This document shows positions 51,897 through 64,000 of a stretch of 64,000 nt of DNA, one piece after another. The DNA lies in NCBI RefSeq assembly GCF_034702125.1, contig NC_085878.1, positions 18,401,057-18,465,056 on the forward strand, in the 5' to 3' direction. Numbering within the stretch: position 1 is the first letter of the stretch; each line of letters opens with the position of its first letter. The position numbers were made by a program, and so were the translations under genes. The notes below the pieces were generated by a model that worked only from the letters and a program-made list of their open reading frames with translations, had not been told where the DNA came from and did no database searches. The DNA is from Engraulis encrasicolus. Taxonomy: Eukaryota > Chordata > Actinopteri > Clupeiformes > Engraulidae.

Positions 51897-54800
51897 CAAA
51901 CCCAAGCATGTTTTGTTTCAAGGCGGAAAAAAACCCTCAAGTCCCTCACATTCAAAAACTTCCTTTGGCGAGATCTGAGCCTTTTTAGCATTAAGAAGAC
52001 ACAAGACATTCTCAAGACCTTCACTTGTCAGAAGATAAGTGCCCGGGGTTCTGATTTGTGTTTCAGCTCCATGAGGCCTTTCATCTGCTGCTAACAGTGT
52101 TCACAACCCAGAGATTGTGAGAAGATAAGAACCTTTTGTCCACTGAACTGGGACCAGATACACACACTCAGGTCCGCTGTCAGCTATGGCTGGGCGCTGG
52201 ACAAAGTCATGTGAACCACCCCCCACCCCCCCATACATACAATGTAATTCTGAGCCCTCCCTCTCCCGGGGACCGGGACAACTGACCCGTTTGTTCCCTC
52301 ATGTCAGCTGGCCTACACACACTCCCATGAGTTACATAGCGAGACTGAAGTGTCATCTCAGCGAGCAGTGCATAAATTACGCATTGCTGAAGAACTCGCA
52401 ACACATATGAGTTATGGCAATTAGCTCTTTTCCCTTCTCTACTGTACAGCACAATCGTTACCAACCCACCAGATGTCTCATTAATCCCCATTTTGCCGGA
52501 ATCGCCCGTGTTTTCATACTTCCCACAAACGACTCAAGGACATGGCCCTATGGAAAGGCAAAGTGAAAGAAGACAGCTGTCTGGCTGTTTGACAACGAGC
52601 CACTTTATCTATCTGTCTGTTGAAGTATGGCTAAACAATTCTGAGAGCTTCATCCTATGCTTGAATCACTGGCAATGCCAAAAAAAACAAGGTACCAAGG
52701 TAAAGTATTGTGTGAAAAATATGCACCAGGAATGGTGTGATAACATCGTTGTTTACAGTTGCTGTGTTGGTGGTGATGTATAGGACACACACACAAGTGT
52801 GTTGTAGCAACCCACTGCCTCCTTATCTTTTTTGCTTTGATACACTGTTTGCTGGGAATGGAGGATATGAGGATGATGTTTTTTGGCAGTGATGACCAGA
52901 GTGAGTTGTGTATTTCTGCTGTGTAGAAGCAAAAGTGTTGCAGATAAACATTCCAGGGCGTGAATGATGTGGCTTCTCACATGAGTCTTGTTGTTAACTA
53001 CATGTATGCAGTGTGGGTCTGTCTACCGCTGATAATGTCTGACTAACCTGACAACAGATCCTGTGGTGCTGATCTGGCTTAAATGGTTTATTTTAACATA
53101 GTGATGTGCATGTGTCATCAGTTGAAGCACTTGCCTTCTCGCACTTTGTATTTCATCATGACACTTACTGTAATCACTGCTACCCAACTCTTAAAAGTTC
53201 ATATAGCAATGCAATTAGTAGCCTACTTTTATAGGAGTAATTGCATCAGGTGTAGGCCTATAAAATCAATGTTTTTTCAGCATTTGGTTTATGGGTGGTG
53301 GGAATTACAGTCCCTGCTTTGCTTGAAGCGGTGATTAAAGATAATGCTACTGATTGATAGATTATGTAATTAGACCCCATCCCTCCCTCGTGTTTGGTTG
53401 TTGATGTGTCCAGTGAGCATGGGCCAGGGAATGGCCGGGGGAGAGGGCAAAACAGATGGGACAGCTGCCACATTAATCCTCACTATCTTGCAGTCTGAAC
53501 AAGGTAAATTGTCTTCTCAGCTGACCACTTTTGATGGAGATCCTTCGTGTCAGGACCTAATGGGCTATCACACCCAGTCAATTTTCATGTGGTAATGTGT
53601 AGTTTTTAATAGAAAAATGAACAAGAATGTCACCCTGTACATAGGCTGATAACTTTCCTCCTTTCAGTTTTGGCTAAAACATGATTGCAAAGAAAATGAA
53701 ATCAATAATATCAAATACAATATGTTCCACCACTAAATATGAACAGGGACTGCACATGAAAACTAGTCAGTGATTAAATTTTCTGTTCTGGACATGCTCT
53801 ATTAGACCGTGTTAATTTACCAAATAGCCTATAAATATAAATAATACATGTCGCTACACAAGATGTTCACACCATTCAAAAACCTCTTAAATTCCTATGA
53901 TCTCAAAATCAATGATTTATGACAGGCATTAAATCAATCAACTCTAACATCCAAAATACCAATGTTCAATATTTCTGTAGATAGTTGAAATAAAACTATA
54001 TAAATCAGACGTGTGAAGTTACATGTACACTCTTCGATCTGCTTAGCAAAGCATCTGTACTGTGTGGCAAGGCAGAGAGTCTGAACAAAGTTGATTGACA
54101 CATGGAGTGGAGTGACTCATGGGGACTTTTTCTGACCGCAACTGAATTAACTATCCAAACTTTTTTTTTTTTTTTTGCTGCCGTGCTACTGACTGTATTT
54201 CCAGATGTATGTAGTATGTAGAGGGGAAGGAGGGCCTATTTGGAGATCTCACAGGGGGCATATGACTGGGAAACATCCCTGCTCCTGGGATTCCCTCCTT
54301 GGCTGCGCCCCTAGCCCTACTCCATCCCAAGCCTAAGCCCAACCCCAAGCCCAGGACAAATTGAGATACAGCCTCTGTGATACATACCAGGTGCCTGTAG
54401 ACCACAGTAGTGGTTAAAATGACTTGGACTCCTTACAGTAGTGCCATACCTATCTGATCTGGTGTATATGAAAAAAGTAAATCTGATTCATATGAAAAAG
54501 TGGCATATTTTGATACAGCGGAAGACAGCAGAATATTTCTACTTAGTTAAAAGAAGATTAAAAAGAAAATAAAATAACCATGAAACAATGTGCTAAGTAA
54601 ATTAACACTGTTGATAGATACAGTATGACTGGACATATCATATAGTGTGTTATGTAGGGACTTACCCACATACGTCTTTCTATGAGTAGTGTGCAAGTGT
54701 TGCAATGACCAACCAGTTTTCTATGTTCTGGTAAGTGATGATTGTTATGGTCAAGTTCAGGCTGAGTTCACCTCAACAATATCATTGGGAAAGACTGTTT

Positions 54801-55728
54801 TACAGACGGTTCAAGTTTCAAAGACCAACATACACTAGTCTTTTTGGAGTGTCTGTGGAGTTTTCTTGAAGCTATTGTATTGTGTTCGGATTCCTACTGT
54901 CTTTTGTTCATGACACAAAATTTCAAAATTATAACACTGAAATTGAATGTATCCAAATAAATGAAAAACACCCCTATTAAAAGGATGTCTGCTGACTTGA
55001 TTCATTTTAAACACATATTTAAACATACAAAATATCTTACATTTTAATCAAATATAAATTAATACCTTTTTAATTAAAAAATGTCTTTTGAAACGACACC
55101 TGAAAAGAGAACCTTGTTAATATCCGTCTGAACTTCTTAAACACTTCAGGCAAATCTGTCTTGCTAAGAAAACAATTGTCAGCAAAGAGTGTGGGATGTT
55201 TCCAAAGTTCCCAGGAATCTATTAAACATTTTGCTAACCTGCGGCCAAGCTTCCAATGCTGTGAGAGCACTCGTCTATGGGGAGCAGGGGAATGATGCAT
55301 CGGAACCTCTGGCTTTATATCAAGAAAGCAGCTTAAACTGTGATGTTCCAAGAACAAAGCTTTCTGTTGGTTAATTAACGTTCACACACGCACAGGTTTA
55401 TGTCAAATGTTATCCAACTCTTGATAACACAGGAGACAGGCTAATGGAAAAACAATACTCCTCACAGCTGAAACATATTCGTCAGTGGCAGGGGCTTGAC
55501 AAGAGAGTTCTGTGGCGCGTCAGTCTGAATGAATTCTATGAACTATCAATCTCTGATATGTGGAATTGCTGATGTGAGGTCCATCAAAACAGCTTATATT
55601 AACAATAAATTATTACTAGATTTATAATAACTGTGTATAGATGAATTGTTATATATGATAGGCTACATGGTGTGTGCAATGAGTAAGTCATTGAACATTG
55701 AAATATGATACAATATTCCTACATTGAT
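51895..55728. other. Intergenic upstream of wt1, no gene seen
   Basis: Mostly unique-looking AT-rich sequence. A poly-T run lies at 54162-54177 and a small AAGCCTAAGCCCAACCCC repeat at 54330-54355. No splice-supported coding. Distal wt1 regulatory elements may be here but are not identifiable alone. Confidence 0.45.
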
Positions 55729-55789
55729 ATTATATTATATTATATTATATTATATTATATTATATTATATTATATTATATTATATTATC
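55729..55789. repeat. (TTATA)n pentanucleotide repeat
   Basis: About 12 units of TATAT/ATTAT phase. Confidence 0.9.
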
Positions 55790-63085
<7,296 letters not shown>

Positions 63086-63689
63086 GTGTGTATACATATG
63101 TTTCATCCCTACTGTATCCTGCATTTTTAGATGCGTCCTAGCATCTCTATAAGAGGGTATGTTGGTCCGTCTGTCTGTCTGAAACGCATTCTTTAAATCG
63201 GCCAAAACACGATCTTCACTGGCATCGGACGCATCTGTGTCCGCCTGTCGTTTTTTTTTTTTTTTCACAGTGGTCGGTTCAGCAACTGGTTCATATGCAG
63301 AGATGGGCAATCTGGATTGAATAGTTATAGTCCAGTGCATTCCAAATTATATGGTTTTACATGCCATGGAACCAGGCAATCACCTGGATAAACTCAACAA
63401 GTGAAAACAGGTCATTTTGAAGACATGGCAGCATTGGATTGTAATAAATGAATTAAGTTTGCCCATCACTGTTCTATGTTGCGGTACTATGATGTGTGAA
63501 TTCACAACCGGTTGCCAAAGAGGTTGAACACTGCTACTGTATAAAGCATTAGCCAGGCAGCGCCCTCCTAGTGACGCAACACTTTCAGCGTTGCTTCTAG
63601 TGAAGTCAGGAGCAATTACAAATATCGTTTGTGAGCTCCAGAAAAATCAGGACCTCCTCCCACTTTGTCGGGAAGCAAGCAGCCAGTAG
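63086..63689. other. wt1: wt1 intron 4, no further exon
   Basis: Contains a poly-T run (63250-63264). No exon matching the next part of WT1 (before the fingers) was found up to base 64000. Confidence 0.55.
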
Positions 63690-63855
63690 GTTTGTTCGTG
63701 ACGAAGCAGTGCTGCTTTTGCTAAGCAGCAAGCATGCGCACTTTGCCAGTTTGATGCATTGTGGTTAGAAAATCCTAACCAGAATGCATCAAACTGGCAA
63801 AGTGCGCATGCCCGCTGCCTGGCAAAAGCAGCAATGCTTCGTCACAAACGAGCCT
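63690..63855. repeat. Foldback MITE, copy 2, in wt1 intron 4
   Basis: TTTGTTCGTGACGAAGCAGT, AGCATGCGCACTTTGCCAGT and TTGATGCATTGTGGTTAG are mirrored by CTAACCAGAATGCATCAAAC, TGGCAAAGTGCGCATGC and GCTTCGTCACAAACGAGCC. Arms of about 75 bp around a short loop near 63772. Confidence 0.85.
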
Positions 63856-64000
63856 ATTAGCAAACCAAGGGAGGCAGGTCAGACCTAAAAGTTGATGATG
63901 ATCAGGCTAATAAAACACACTGTGCCCTACCTGACTTGAAGACTTCATAGGACTTCGACTGTTGACTGAAACAAATGAATGAATCATTCATTCCAGGCAA

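Noticed and set aside
51680..52094. Leu-Ser repeat proteins
   Set aside because: Translation of the (CT)n tract.

Overview
This is a piece of a ray-finned (teleost) fish nuclear genome. The evidence is vertebrate genes split into short exons with GT-AG introns, dense Tc1/mariner-like, hAT-like and tRNA-like short repeats typical of fish, very long (CA)n, (CT)n and (TA)n tracts, and no bacterial or organellar gene structure. Most long open frames here are chance frames in repeats, so genes were called by joining exons at splice sites.

Layout. (1) 394-2782, minus strand: the 5' part of wdr76, running off the left edge, with a duplicated CCAAT-box promoter at 2939-3010. (2) 3.0-7.6 kb: transposon debris, including a Tc1-like element with 0.52-kb inverted arms inside hAT-like sequence, and two copies of a small hAT-like MITE. 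(3) 7870-9971, plus strand: a complete four-exon gene for a 259-residue single-Ig-domain membrane receptor of unassigned family. (4) 12185-20874: an 8.7-kb element with about 340-bp CG-rich inverted repeats, carrying a broken THAP zinc-finger gene. It is itself invaded by a Tc1 element that holds a LINE fragment. (5) 24765-25863: a decayed, 3'-truncated copy of nfatc2ip. (6) 31.2-33.8 kb: a tandem array of a repeat unit also present at 11.2 kb, split by a 2.2-kb element with a 6-bp target duplication. (7) 38719-45609, minus strand: complete eif3m, 11 exons, 375 residues. (8) 45.6-56.5 kb: intergenic, with foldback MITEs, a 195-bp near-perfect palindrome and long (CT)n tracts. (9) 56473 to the right edge, plus strand: wt1 exons 1-4; the zinc-finger exons lie beyond the window.

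eif3m and wt1 are head to head, as EIF3M and WT1 are in mammals (11p13 in human), which supports both calls. The functional genes are unrelated in role: a DNA-damage and chromatin-linked WD protein, a surface receptor, a translation initiation factor subunit and a kidney/gonad transcription factor. Between them the sequence is almost entirely transposon-derived and shows several layers of nested insertion.
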